Shown here piece by piece: positions 8,461-16,763 of a stretch of DNA of 64,000 nt; position 1 is the stretch's first letter, and every line of letters begins with the position of its first letter. The position numbers and the translations under genes were made by a program. Source of the stretch: an uncultured Clostridia bacterium (GTDB lineage Bacteria; Bacillota; Clostridia; Saccharofermentanales; DTU023); contig CAMJYM010000003.1 of NCBI GenBank assembly GCA_946220865.1, positions 54,288-118,287 on the forward strand, read 5' to 3'. Below the pieces are notes generated by a model. It saw only the letters and a program-made list of their open reading frames with translations, searched no databases and was not told where the DNA came from.

Positions 8461-9408
8461 TTATTCTACCACAGTTTTGCCTCTCCTGATTTCCCCTTCA
8501 GGAGGCAAAGCCTCTGCACGGTCGAGCAGCTTTTTCAGACGATGATTCATGCCGGATTTTCCAATCGGCGGGTCCATCAGGCGGCCCAGCTCCAGCAAAG
8601 ACAGTTCGGGATGCTGGATGCGGGCCTCGGCTGCTTCTTTCAGAGCTTCGCTCAGAAGTTTATAACTGCTGTCCTGCATAAGGCGGCGAATAGCCTCCCG
8701 CTGTTGGGCCGAGCTGTCAGCCAGACGTTGAGCGTTAGCGCTGTCACAATTGACGACTCGATTCACCTGGTTGAGCACTGATTTCTCCACACGCCATTCC
8801 TCAAAGAGCAAAAGTTCCTGATCAGCCTGCGCGCGCAGAAGAAAATCGGAGATGGTCTGCGCATCTTTTCCGTAGAGCACCCAATACCCCTGGTGACACA
8901 GGCTTCTCAGGTTCAGACCAGCCGACTTGAAAAAAGTCTGAAAGAAATTGCGGGCTTTTCGGCTTTGCAGAGAAAATTCCAGATGATAAGCTTCACGCGG
9001 ATCACAGAGGGCGCCACAGGCCAGAAAAACTTCGGCCAGAACAATAGCGATATGCTGGTTACGAACGTCTTCACCCAGGCTGTTGTCAAAATAACGCCTG
9101 CCTTCTCTCGCAAAGAGATTCAGGTCTTCACGAATGCGCCGGTTGATGCTGCGCTCACTGAGGCAGAGGGTGCTTTGTTCTTTGCCCCTTTTAAATTCTG
9201 GACGAACGCCATAGAGCGTGCTGATCTGCTCCATAAGAAGTTCAACAAACTCGGCCTGGCGGCTGGCAAAACGAAGATCCTGGCCGCTGAAACGCAACGC
9301 AGCAAGTCCGGCAGCTGAAAAAGCAAGGTTCCAGAGGCTTTCCTCACTGCGAATTTTTTCAAGCAGGTGGCCACGGAGTTCGGAACTGAAAGAAGAAGCT
9401 GCTTTCAT
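8461..9408 (-). CDS. whiA: WhiA family DNA-binding protein
   Basis: A 315-residue WhiA homologue: an N-terminal LAGLIDADG-like domain (about residues 1-200, including LSERSINRRIREDLNLF) joined to a C-terminal helix-turn-helix region (EAAEARIQHPELSLLELGRL, then KSGMNHRLKKLLDRAE). In Firmicutes WhiA binds DNA and influences cell division and chromosome segregation. The ATG overlaps the rapZ stop by 4 nt (ATGA). In many relatives the order is rapZ-yvcK-whiA; yvcK is absent here and rapZ abuts whiA directly. Confidence 0.93.
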   Translation of the reverse strand: MKAASSFSSELRGHLLEKIRSEESLWNLAFSAAGLAALRFSGQDLRFASRQAEFVELLMEQISTLYGVRPEFKRGKEQSTLCLSERSINRRIREDLNLFAREGRRYFDNSLGEDVRNQHIAIVLAEVFLACGALCDPREAYHLEFSLQSRKARNFFQTFFKSAGLNLRSLCHQGYWVLYGKDAQTISDFLLRAQADQELLLFEEWRVEKSVLNQVNRVVNCDSANAQRLADSSAQQREAIRRLMQDSSYKLLSEALKEAAEARIQHPELSLLELGRLMDPPIGKSGMNHRLKKLLDRAEALPPEGEIRRGKTVVE

Positions 9409-10289
9409 GAATCCCCCACGGCTTCACGTTGGATATCCCGATGATCGACAAAGACGCGATAGCCCTCAGCAGCAATGCGTTCTCTCAGCTTTTCAGCAAA
9501 AAGCACCGAACGATGCCGCCCGCCAGTACAACCGACGGCAATATTCAGGCGGACTTTACCCTCACGTTCATAAAAAGGCAGGAGAAAGCTCAGAAGGTCG
9601 GCCTGTTTTTTCAAATATTCGCCTGATTCAGGAAAAGAAAAAATAAAATCGTTCACCTCCTGGTCCAGGCCGGAGAGAGGGCGAAGTTCCAGCTGGTAAT
9701 AGGGATTGGGAATAAAACGAACATCGAGAAGCAGATCAGAATCGCTGGGCACGCCATACTTAAAGCCAAAACTCTGGAGCATGACAGTCAGGCGGCGCTG
9801 GCTCCCCGGACTGTGAAAGAGCTCATAGAGACGATCTCGCAATTCTGTCCGGTTCATGCCCGTCGTATCGATAATATCTGTCGCCATGGCTCTCACCGCA
9901 GCCAGATCCCTACGTTCCCTGCGAATGGCTTCGGAGAGGCTGACGTGACCAGCCAGTGGGTGATTGCGGCGGCTTTGTTTATAGCGCGAAAGAATGATCT
10001 CATCACTGGCCTCCAAATAAACGATACGAAGTCCAGGACTGCCCTCTTTCAGACTTTTCAGCGCCGGAGTGAGATGACCAAAACGCTTGACGCTGCGTGC
10101 ATCCATAACCAGGGCAAAGCGTTCTTCCGACGGCTCAAGGCTGCGCGGCTTATCGCCGAGTGCGGTCAACATGGCTTTTAAAAGCTGAGGAGGCAGATTG
10201 TCGATGCAGTAAAAGCCCATGTCCTCCAGATATTGTGCTGCCGTACTCTTACCCGCACCGGAGAGCCCGCTGACTATGAGTAAATCCAT
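9405..10289 (-). CDS. rapZ: RapZ/YvcJ family nucleotide-binding protein
   Basis: A 294-residue P-loop protein. Walker A reads GLSGAGKS at residues 8-15, followed by YCIDNLPPQLL. The C-terminal part has the conserved AVGCTGGRHRSV and the ending VFVDHRDIQREA. In proteobacteria RapZ controls GlmS mRNA decay; the Gram-positive role is less defined and includes nucleotide and RNA-related signalling. The open frame reaches 10310, but ATG 10289 (MDLLIVSGL) is preferred because GGGAG stands 9 nt before it and the family begins there. It starts one base after the murB stop. Confidence 0.93.
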   Translation of the reverse strand: MDLLIVSGLSGAGKSTAAQYLEDMGFYCIDNLPPQLLKAMLTALGDKPRSLEPSEERFALVMDARSVKRFGHLTPALKSLKEGSPGLRIVYLEASDEIILSRYKQSRRNHPLAGHVSLSEAIRRERRDLAAVRAMATDIIDTTGMNRTELRDRLYELFHSPGSQRRLTVMLQSFGFKYGVPSDSDLLLDVRFIPNPYYQLELRPLSGLDQEVNDFIFSFPESGEYLKKQADLLSFLLPFYEREGKVRLNIAVGCTGGRHRSVLFAEKLRERIAAEGYRVFVDHRDIQREAVGDS

Positions 10290-10290
10290 C

Positions 10291-11223
10291 TCAGTTCTCC
10301 CACTCCCCAAGGAAGCGTACCTCTGCTTCGAGCTGCACGCCGCTTTGTGCGAGAACGTCCCTCTTCACGGCTTCAAAAACAGCCTTTATCTCAGTCGCAG
10401 TGGCCTCTCCGTGGTTCACAATAAAACCGGCATGCTTCGCGGAAACGCCCGCCGGTCCCAGGGATTTTCCCTTCCAGCCGGCTTCTGAAATAAGTTGTCC
10501 GGCAAAATGACCTTCCGGTCGTTTGAAGGAAGAACCCGCACTCTTTTCATTCAGCGGCTGACTTTGCCGCCTCCGCGCCTGAAATTCAGCAATGCGGGAG
10601 TAGATCTCCCGGGAATCTCCCGGGGTCAGACGAAAACTGGCTGCCAGAACAATCGCCTTGTGATCGCTGAAATAGCTGTGGCGATAGCCAAAATCCAGTT
10701 CCTCCGGGGAGGCTTCGCGCACTTGCCCATCTTCATCGAAAAAAGTGACCAGGCTGAGCTGATCAGAGAGCGTTCCACCATAGGCCCCGGCATTCATGCT
10801 CACGGCCCCGCCGAGCGAGCCGGGGATACCACAGCAAAATTCCAGGCCGCTGAGGCTGTGACGGGCAGACGCAGCTGAAAGCTGAAAGAGACGCAGGGCA
10901 GCTTGCGCACGCAGGCCATCTTTGTTGACTTCCAGAGCGGCAGGTTCTTCGTCCAGAAGCAGAACAGCGCCTCGAATACCTTTATCCGCAATCAGGACAT
11001 TGCTTCCCGCCCCCAGAACCGTGAAGGGGAAACGCTCTTGATGGAGCCGTTCAAGCGCCCGGCGCAGGGCGTCTTCACTTTTGACCCGGATGAGCAGATC
11101 CGCCGGACCGCCGACGGCAAAGGTCGTAAAAGGGGCCAGATTCGCCTGCAGGCGGCAATCACAGCCCGGTATTTGCATCAGAGCTTCGTTCATCTCCAAG
11201 GCCCACTGCTGATCTTGCCTCAT
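10291..11223 (-). CDS. murB: UDP-N-acetylenolpyruvoylglucosamine reductase
   Basis: FAD-dependent MurB (310 residues) reduces UDP-GlcNAc-enolpyruvate to UDP-MurNAc, the second committed step of peptidoglycan precursor synthesis. The FAD-binding VGGPADLLI and VLGAGSNVLI motifs lie near residues 37 and 78, and GLEFCCGIPGSLGGAVSMNAGAYG (in two overlapping parts) marks the active-site region; the proton donor sits in the AGSSFKRPEG loop. It is a type II enzyme by length. The ATG overlaps the hprK stop by 4 nt. This is the only mur ligase/reductase outside the dcw cluster in this window. Confidence 0.95.
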   Translation of the reverse strand: MRQDQQWALEMNEALMQIPGCDCRLQANLAPFTTFAVGGPADLLIRVKSEDALRRALERLHQERFPFTVLGAGSNVLIADKGIRGAVLLLDEEPAALEVNKDGLRAQAALRLFQLSAASARHSLSGLEFCCGIPGSLGGAVSMNAGAYGGTLSDQLSLVTFFDEDGQVREASPEELDFGYRHSYFSDHKAIVLAASFRLTPGDSREIYSRIAEFQARRRQSQPLNEKSAGSSFKRPEGHFAGQLISEAGWKGKSLGPAGVSAKHAGFIVNHGEATATEIKAVFEAVKRDVLAQSGVQLEAEVRFLGEWEN

Positions 11224-12155
11224 ACCTTTGTTTTCCCCTTGCTGTTTTCGCCAAAGACTCTGTCGGCCAAAGCCTTAGCTGCGTTGTATCCCATCTGCTT
11301 CTGGCGGAAATTGATGGCGGCAACCTCGACGATCACCGCCAGGTTCCGTCCCGGCCGCACAGGTATGGTGATGGACGGGACCGCAATGCCCAGAATTTCC
11401 GTGCTTTCTTCATTGATACCAAAACGGTCGTAATTTTTGCTCTCATCCCAGTTTTCGAGATTGATGACAAAATGGATATTCTCCTGCATTTTGACCGACG
11501 AAACGCCGTAGAGCTCCTTGACGTCCAGAATACCCAGCCCGCGAATTTCAATCAGATGGCGGATGATATCCGGTGCTCGGCCCAATAAAGTGGTGTCAGA
11601 AACCCGACGGATTTCCACCAGATCATCGGCGATGAGGCGATGGCCACGTTTGACAATTTCCAGAGCCGTTTCAGATTTGCCAACGCCGCTCTCCCCAAGG
11701 ATCAAAATGCCTTCGCCGTAGACCTCAACGAGAACGCCATGCATACTGATGCGTTCAGCCAGTTCAACATTGAGGTATTTGACCAGGGAACTGGTAAAGT
11801 TCGCTGTTGTTTCGTCCGTCCCAAAAAGCGGAACCTCATATTTCTCCGCGGACTGGAGCATAATTTTGTCCGGCTTATGGCCCCTGGTTAGAATCATGCA
11901 GGGGATACCCGTGCTGAAAAGCGCATTCAGGCGCATACGGCGTTCATCCCTGGAGAGCGAGTCAAGATAGGCATTCTCCATGTTGCCGATCACCTGGATA
12001 CGGTCAGGTCCAAAATGCTCATAATTTCCTGCAAGTTGCAGGCCCGGCCGCGTGACATCCGGGATCATGATTAAACGCTGGCCATAGCTCCCTGCGCCGC
12101 TTAAAACATGGAGTTTAAATTCCTGTACAACTTCCTGTAAAGAAATACTGTTCAT
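11220..12155 (-). CDS. hprK: HPr kinase/phosphorylase
   Basis: Bifunctional enzyme that phosphorylates and dephosphorylates Ser46 of HPr, the switch for carbon catabolite control in Bacillota. The 311-residue form contains the N-terminal DRTG-like domain and a kinase domain with Walker A GESGVGKS at residues 154-161, followed by RLIADDLVEI and the family signature IRGLGILDVKELYG. The open frame extends upstream to 12248, but the start MNSISLQEVV at 12155 is favoured: GTGGAGG lies 7 nt before it, and a -10 element lies inside the longer version. It heads the operon hprK-murB-rapZ-whiA. Confidence 0.95.
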   Translation of the reverse strand: MNSISLQEVVQEFKLHVLSGAGSYGQRLIMIPDVTRPGLQLAGNYEHFGPDRIQVIGNMENAYLDSLSRDERRMRLNALFSTGIPCMILTRGHKPDKIMLQSAEKYEVPLFGTDETTANFTSSLVKYLNVELAERISMHGVLVEVYGEGILILGESGVGKSETALEIVKRGHRLIADDLVEIRRVSDTTLLGRAPDIIRHLIEIRGLGILDVKELYGVSSVKMQENIHFVINLENWDESKNYDRFGINEESTEILGIAVPSITIPVRPGRNLAVIVEVAAINFRQKQMGYNAAKALADRVFGENSKGKTKV

Positions 12156-12170
12156 AAGGCCTCCACGGGA

Positions 12171-12201
12171 TATAATAAGCACAATGTCTGGCATGATTAT
12201 A
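12171..12201. promoter_or_regulatory. Divergent -10 elements of hprK and ppk2
   Basis: Two TATAAT hexamers face away from each other in the 67-nt gap between hprK and the PPK2 gene: plus strand 12171-12176, and minus strand 12201-12196. They predict leaders of about 40 nt (PPK2, start 12223) and 35 nt (hprK, start 12155), which supports the inward starts chosen for both genes. No good -35 hexamer is seen at the expected distance on either side, so the promoters may be weak or helped by a regulator. Confidence 0.5.
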
Positions 12202-12222
12202 GCATGTGAACAGGAGGCCGCT

Positions 12223-13128
12223 ATGCAGGAAAAGCTCAAAAAATACAAGATTCAGGAAGGCAAAAAACACATCTCCCTGAAAGACTACCCCACCGATGCG
12301 GGGCCTGGGCGTCCCAAAAAAGAGCTGAAAAAAGAAATCCTTGAGCCTAATATGCAGGAACTGCGAGTTCTTCAGGAAAAACTCTATGCAGAAGATAAGC
12401 AGGGTCTGCTCATCTGCCTGCAAGCCATGGATGCCGCCGGTAAAGACTCTGCCATCGAACACGTGCTGAGCGGCATCAACCCACAGGGCTGCGTGGTCAC
12501 TCCATTTAAGCAACCCTCCATCGAAGAACTCGACCACGACTACCTCTGGCGGATCCATAAAGCCGTTCCGGCCCGCGGCATGATTGGTATTTTTAACCGT
12601 TCACATTATGAGGAAGTGCTGGTGGCCCGGGTTCATGATCTGCCCGAAAAACAACCTATTCCCGATAAACTCGTGGACGAAGAGATTTGGGAACGCCGTT
12701 TCGAGCAGATCAATAACTTTGAGAAATACCTCGCTGAAAACGGCATCCGCTGCATCAAATTTTTTCTGCATCTCTCCCGCGAAGAGCAGCGCGACCGCTT
12801 TCTCCGCCGCATCGACCGGCCCGAAAAGAACTGGAAATTCTCACCCTCCGATCTGGCCGAGCGCAAACTCTGGGATCAGTACATGGCCGTCTACGAAGAT
12901 ATGCTGGCTAAAACTTCGACCAAAGTCGCCCCCTGGTATATCATCCCCGCTGACAAAAAGTGGGTCGCCCGCTATCTGATTTCGGAAATCATCATTGAGA
13001 CGCTGCAGGACATGAATCCACAGTACCCGGAGCTCTCCCCTGAAAGTAAGGCCCGTCTCGCTGAATACCGCGAACTTCTGCTCAAAGAAGAGGGGCTCAA
13101 TGAAGCAGAAAACGAGGATGAGGACTAG
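12223..13128 (+). CDS. Polyphosphate kinase 2 family (polyphosphate:nucleotide phosphotransferase)
   Basis: A 301-residue PPK2-family enzyme transferring phosphate between polyphosphate and nucleoside mono- or diphosphates. Walker A region: QAMDAAGKDSAIEHV. Walker B and lid: IGIFNRSHYEEVLVARVH, then RFLRRIDRPEKNWKFSPSD. The start is the ATG at 12223, with SD CAGGAGG 6 nt upstream; an ATG at 12184 lies at the predicted transcription start and is rejected. It is the only plus-strand gene for 50 kb around and is transcribed divergently from hprK. Substrate class (AMP or ADP) cannot be decided by eye. Confidence 0.93.
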   Translation: MQEKLKKYKIQEGKKHISLKDYPTDAGPGRPKKELKKEILEPNMQELRVLQEKLYAEDKQGLLICLQAMDAAGKDSAIEHVLSGINPQGCVVTPFKQPSIEELDHDYLWRIHKAVPARGMIGIFNRSHYEEVLVARVHDLPEKQPIPDKLVDEEIWERRFEQINNFEKYLAENGIRCIKFFLHLSREEQRDRFLRRIDRPEKNWKFSPSDLAERKLWDQYMAVYEDMLAKTSTKVAPWYIIPADKKWVARYLISEIIIETLQDMNPQYPELSPESKARLAEYRELLLKEEGLNEAENEDED

Positions 13129-13144
13129 TGTCCTCATCCTCGTT
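13107..13144. terminator. Bidirectional terminator between ppk2 and metQ
   Basis: A perfect 15-bp inverted repeat (AACGAGGATGAGGAC at 13111-13125 and its complement at 13130-13144, 4-nt loop) in which the last PPK2 codons form one arm and the stop codon lies in the loop. The minus-strand side is followed by TTTTCTGCTTC, so it can end metQ transcripts; on the plus strand there is no strong T-run, so termination of ppk2 there is less certain. Confidence 0.75.
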
Positions 13145-13214
13145 CACAAATTAAGAAGGGCGTACCTTCAATCATCGCAACGGATACGATCCCACTTAAA
13201 AGCTATTTCTCAGC

Positions 13215-14195
13215 TCAGGAAATGGGAACGACGGCGCCGTCATACTTCTGCTCAATGAAGTCGGCGATTTCCTTTGAATGGAGGACATCCATCAAGGCTT
13301 TCAGCGCCGGGTTTTCGGCGTTCTCTTTTTTGGCAGCAATCACGTTGGCAAAGGTCTGAGCGGCTTCGGAGTCTGCGCTTTCGATATAGAGCGCATCCTT
13401 CCTCACGGAGATACCGGCAGAGAGGGCGACATTGCCGTTAATCACCGCGTAATCCAGATCGTCAAGGCTGCGGGGCAGCTGCTCGGCAGCCAGTTCCTGG
13501 AATTTCAGCTTGTGTGGGTTTTCCTTGATGTCAAGCAGCGTTGTATCAAGTCCTGCCTTCCCTGCGAAGTCGATCCATCCGAGTTTTTGCAAGATAAGCA
13601 GGGCGCGCGCCTGATTTGAGCTGTCATTGGGCAGACCGATGGTGGCCCCTTCTTTGAGATCGTCAATACTTTTCAGACGTCCACCGTAAAGGCCCATGGG
13701 TTCATAATGAACCTTGCCCAGGGAAACAAGATCCGCCTGTTTTTCTTTATTGTAGTTTTCGAGGTAGGGAACGTGCTGGTAATAATTGGCGTCGATATCG
13801 CCGCTCTGGCAAGCTTCATTGGGCAGGACGTAATCCGTAAATTCAACAATTTCGAGCTTGATGCCCTGCTTTTTCAGGGGTTCAACACAGGCCTGAAGAA
13901 TTTCCGCATGCGGCGTCACACTTGCGCCCACCTTAATGGTCTGTTCTTTTCCTGTGGCTTCTTTAGCCTCATCAGAGCTTTCCTCAGTGGCTTCTTTGGG
14001 TTGCTCAGAGCTTTGTTCTGAAGCTTCGGGTGATTTTTCAGAGCTTTTCTCAGCAGCCTCTTTAACTTCTTCCGAAGTCTTTTCAGCCGTTTCGTTCTTT
14101 TTCTCCGCCTTGTCCGAACCCTCTGGTGCGGCACAGCCCGCCAGCAGAGCGAGACAGAGCAGCAGAGTTACTAAGAGTGACAATGTTTTTTTCAT
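13215..14195 (-). CDS. metQ: D-methionine/methionine ABC transporter substrate-binding lipoprotein
   Basis: A 326-residue NlpA/MetQ lipoprotein. The signal peptide ends in a lipobox LLAGC (Cys about 21). An unusually long acidic, low-complexity spacer of about 60 residues made of E/K/S/A repeats (EEVKEAAEKSSEKSPEAS and similar) separates the lipid anchor from the binding domain, which begins at TIKVGASVTPHAEIL. Typical motifs such as DANYYQHVPYLENYN and TIGLPNDSSNQARALL follow. The ATG at 14195 has a GAGG SD 9 nt before it; the longer GTG version from 14210 would place that SD inside the gene. It is the last gene of metNIQ and is separated from metI by an odd 367-nt gap. Confidence 0.93.
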   Translation of the reverse strand: MKKTLSLLVTLLLCLALLAGCAAPEGSDKAEKKNETAEKTSEEVKEAAEKSSEKSPEASEQSSEQPKEATEESSDEAKEATGKEQTIKVGASVTPHAEILQACVEPLKKQGIKLEIVEFTDYVLPNEACQSGDIDANYYQHVPYLENYNKEKQADLVSLGKVHYEPMGLYGGRLKSIDDLKEGATIGLPNDSSNQARALLILQKLGWIDFAGKAGLDTTLLDIKENPHKLKFQELAAEQLPRSLDDLDYAVINGNVALSAGISVRKDALYIESADSEAAQTFANVIAAKKENAENPALKALMDVLHSKEIADFIEQKYDGAVVPIS

Positions 14196-14210
14196 AGAAT
14201 AGTTCCTCAC

Positions 14211-14562
14211 TTTTTTATTTGAAGCAGGATTTTGACCAAACCCTGTTTCTTACGATATTACGATAACAAATGCTAAGCCAAGGTGGGCGCGGTCGTTGAC
14301 GCTCGCTTGCTCCGCAGCAGCCCCTTCTCGTCTCAGACACGCTCTCTCTTCAGTGCAGCTCCTGAGGCCGCTGCACTGGGTACAGGATGCTCACTTTGCT
14401 GCGGAAGTGATCGCGAACTCGCTCGAAGGGACTCTGCTGCGCGTCTCGCTGGTTACTGTTAAGCCCGCCGGGTCCGCCGACCCGAGCGATTGTGAGCGAA
14501 GCGAACTTTTGAGCGAGGGCGACGGAGCCCGGCCGGGCGCAACATCTCGCGTGACGCTAGCC
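14211..14562. other. GC-rich, structure-rich gap between metI and metQ
   Basis: About 350 nt without a credible gene. It is richer in G+C and CpG than its surroundings and contains several hairpins: CAGTGCAGC/GCTGCACTG (14351-14359 and 14370-14378, 10-nt loop), TCACTT/AAGTGA (14391-14410), and CGGGTC-cgcc-GACCCG (about 14469-14484). None is followed by a T-run. A plus-strand open frame (14296-14781) runs through it into metI but has no SD, and its inferred protein is compositionally odd. It may be an mRNA processing or stabilising region that sets different levels of MetQ and MetNI, or a decayed insertion; I cannot decide. Confidence 0.4.
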
Positions 14563-15225
14563 TTAGCGCCGCCGCGCAGCCGAACGTTCGACCAGGCGGC
14601 CGCCGACCCCCTGAATAAGCTGCACCAGCAGAATCAGGAGAATCACTGTGACCGTCATAACCTCCGTGTTATAACGGTTGTAGCCATAATTGAGGGCAAT
14701 CGCCCCAAGTCCTCCGGCACCGATGAACCCCGCCATGGCGGAATAGGAAAGAATGGTGGTCGCGGCAATGACTGCGCCTGAAAGTATGGACGTGCCGGCT
14801 TCCGGGAGCAGGACTTTCCAGAGGATCTGAGTTTTGCTCGCTCCCATGGCTTCCGCTGCTTCGCGCACGCCACGCGGCACTTGCAGCAGCGACGTTTCAA
14901 CGAGGCGCGCTACGAAAGGTGCTGAGGCCACGGTCAGGGGTACTACGGCGGCACGTGCGCCGATGCCGCTTCCGGCAATCCAGCGGGTGAAGGGCGTGAT
15001 GTAGACCATCAGAATTAAAAATGGGACAGATCGCAGAATATTCACCACGGTACCCAAAAGCCCGTAGATCTGCTTTTGAGGCCGCAGTCCCTGCGGCGAA
15101 CAGTGGTAAAGGGCAAGGCCAAGAGGCAGGCCCAGCACATAAGCCAGCAAGGTGGTCATTCCGCTCATGCTGACACTTTGCCAGGTTCCATTGGATAGTA
15201 AGGTCCACCATTGATCAGCAGTCAT
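14563..15225 (-). CDS. metI: Methionine ABC transporter permease
   Basis: A 220-residue MetI permease with about five membrane spans. The coupling-helix (EAA) region reads GVREAAEAMGASKTQILWKVLLPEA near residues 130-155 (quoted here in part as GVREAAEAMGAS and LWKVLLPEA), and the GYNRYN motif typical of MetI is near the C-terminus. The start overlaps the metN stop by 4 nt. The C-terminus ends in a basic run (ERSAARRR) that coincides with the onset of the GC-rich gap. Confidence 0.93.
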   Translation of the reverse strand: MTADQWWTLLSNGTWQSVSMSGMTTLLAYVLGLPLGLALYHCSPQGLRPQKQIYGLLGTVVNILRSVPFLILMVYITPFTRWIAGSGIGARAAVVPLTVASAPFVARLVETSLLQVPRGVREAAEAMGASKTQILWKVLLPEAGTSILSGAVIAATTILSYSAMAGFIGAGGLGAIALNYGYNRYNTEVMTVTVILLILLVQLIQGVGGRLVERSAARRR

Positions 15226-16409
15226 ACATTTTCCTCCCTTTCATCATTTTCTGATTTATCTTCGATTCTTGCGTTTTCTGTATTGTCGCTTGGGTAAGTC
15301 TTTTCAGAGCTGGTCTTTTCGACAGGCTGAAATTCATGTTGTATATCATGGGAGCGGAGCCAGTCTGAAATCTTGTTCCGAGCCTCTTCCCCATCGGGCA
15401 GCAGCACAAGCATCTGACCATAGGAAATCCCGTTGATTGCCGTGGAGTCCGCTGCAAGGATGCTGAGCGGCAGGCCGCTGGCAAGAATTAACTCGGCAAA
15501 AATGGCTTCCTCTGCTTTGTGTCCGTCAAAGGTGAGGCGGACGGTCGGGCCGAGCTTTTCGCTTTCCAGCAGTTTCCCCTGAGGCAGGACCAGGCGGCGC
15601 GTTGTTTCGCTGCGTGGATTGCGGAAAAGCTCCGCAACCTCATTTTCTTCAATAATCTTCCCGTTCTCCATGACGGCGGCACGCTCACAGATGCTCTCCA
15701 CTACCTTCATCTGATGGGTAATGAAAATCATGGCGAGCTTTCTTTCCTGCTGCAGGGATTTGAGCAAAGCCAGAATTTGTTCGGTTGTCTGAGGGTCAAG
15801 CGCAGATGTCGCCTCATCCAGTAAAAGCAGATCAGGGTCGTTCACTAATGCGCGGGCAATGGCTACGCGCTGCTTTTGTCCGCCGGAGAGCTGTTCCGGG
15901 TAAGCGCCCCATTTGTCCGGGAGGTCAACACGTTGGAGTAAGGCCCGGGCCTTCTTTTCCGCCTCGCTTTTTGAGCAGCCGGCAATGCGCAGAGGAAAAG
16001 CGATATTCTCGCCCACCGTTTTGGCTGAAAAAAGGTTAAAGTCCTGAAAAATCATACCGATCTTTCGCCGCGCCTGTCGAAGCTGCTCTTCGCTCAGAGC
16101 CTGCAGCTCGCAGCCATGGTAGAAAACTTTCCCCTCGTCCGGGCGTTCGAGCAGATTAAGGCAGCGAATGAGCGTGCTCTTCCCTGCCCCGGAAAGACCT
16201 ATAATCCCGTAGATCTGGCCGGGGCGCACGCGGATATCCACGCCCCGCAGAGCGTCCACCTCACCGTTTCGGCCCTGGAAGCGTTTTTTCAAACCCCGGG
16301 TTTCCAGGATGTACTCTTCCTCGCAGATAGAGCTTTCATTATCAAAGCGCTCCACTTTACTCTCTTTGGGGGCTAGTCCTTGCTTCTCTTGCTTTGCTTT
16401 TGCTGCCAT
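15222..16409 (-). CDS. metN: Methionine ABC transporter ATP-binding protein with C-terminal NIL domain
   Basis: ATPase of the MetNIQ importer, 395 residues. Walker A GLSGAGKST, signature LSGGQKQRVAIARAL, Walker B LLLLDEATSALD and the switch histidine ITHQMKVV are all present. A C-terminal NIL (ACT-like) domain at about residues 285-365, the site of methionine feedback in relatives, is recognisable. The protein has an extra N-terminal segment of about 33 charged residues and a charged tail. The start (16409) has SD AAGGAG 6 nt upstream. First gene of the operon, preceded by an attenuator-like leader. Confidence 0.94.
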   Translation of the reverse strand: MAAKAKQEKQGLAPKESKVERFDNESSICEEEYILETRGLKKRFQGRNGEVDALRGVDIRVRPGQIYGIIGLSGAGKSTLIRCLNLLERPDEGKVFYHGCELQALSEEQLRQARRKIGMIFQDFNLFSAKTVGENIAFPLRIAGCSKSEAEKKARALLQRVDLPDKWGAYPEQLSGGQKQRVAIARALVNDPDLLLLDEATSALDPQTTEQILALLKSLQQERKLAMIFITHQMKVVESICERAAVMENGKIIEENEVAELFRNPRSETTRRLVLPQGKLLESEKLGPTVRLTFDGHKAEEAIFAELILASGLPLSILAADSTAINGISYGQMLVLLPDGEEARNKISDWLRSHDIQHEFQPVEKTSSEKTYPSDNTENARIEDKSENDEREENV

Positions 16410-16472
16410 ATATCTGCTCCTTATTTCTGCTTATCCGCCATTCACTCATCTTATCCTCACGGATCCTGACAT

Positions 16473-16503
16473 AAAAAAAGGCTGTCCACCGGGGACAGCC
16501 TTT
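16473..16503 (-). terminator. Intrinsic terminator inside the metN leader (probable attenuator)
   Basis: AAAGGCTGTCC and GGACAGCCTTT form a perfect 11-bp stem (16503-16493 with 16487-16477) followed by seven T residues on the minus strand. It lies about 63 nt upstream of the metN start and downstream of a promoter-like sequence, while thrS already has its own terminator 260 nt earlier. It therefore probably controls read-through into metNIQ. Confidence 0.8.
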
Positions 16504-16690
16504 AAAAACTTCTTCTTCCGCTTCAGCGCAATTAAAAGTCGCTCGAAATCCACCGTCTTTCGAGCAAATTAAAAGCACACATGAGCATTCGCTGTGTACA
16601 AGTCTTTTGAACTTTGCCCGATTGAGTCATAAAAACGGTTTCCTTCGCTAAAGATGGGCTTATTCTGCGTCAAAAGAGGCAAGAGGTCAA
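16504..16690 (-). promoter_or_regulatory. Promoter and structured leader of metNIQ, class unknown
   Basis: A promoter-like pair TTGACC (16690-16685), 17 nt, CAGAAT (16667-16662) starts a leader of about 150 nt before the attenuator hairpin. The leader holds a perfect stem GCTCGAAA/TTTCGAGC (16541-16565) enclosing GACGGTGGAT. I see neither the conserved core of the SAM-I (S-box) riboswitch nor a convincing T-box antiterminator, so the sensing mechanism is open. Methionine, SAM or tRNA-Met would be the expected signals from the operon's function (inference). Confidence 0.5.
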
Positions 16691-16763
16691 GCACTGAAAA
16701 AAATTTTAATCGTTTTAACTAAAGTCCACTCTCCTCTTTGGGGCAGCGGTCTCCTTTTTAGAT

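Noticed and set aside
12184..12222. Longer N-terminus of the PPK2 gene
   Set aside because: The upstream ATG falls at the predicted transcription start, while ATG 12223 has a strong SD.
14296..14781. Plus-strand gene of 161 codons across the metI-metQ gap
   Set aside because: No SD sequence, overlaps the 3' end of metI in antisense and has a biased, unstructured inferred product.
16504..16690. SAM-I (S-box) riboswitch in front of metN
   Set aside because: The conserved S-box core sequences were not found on reading the leader.
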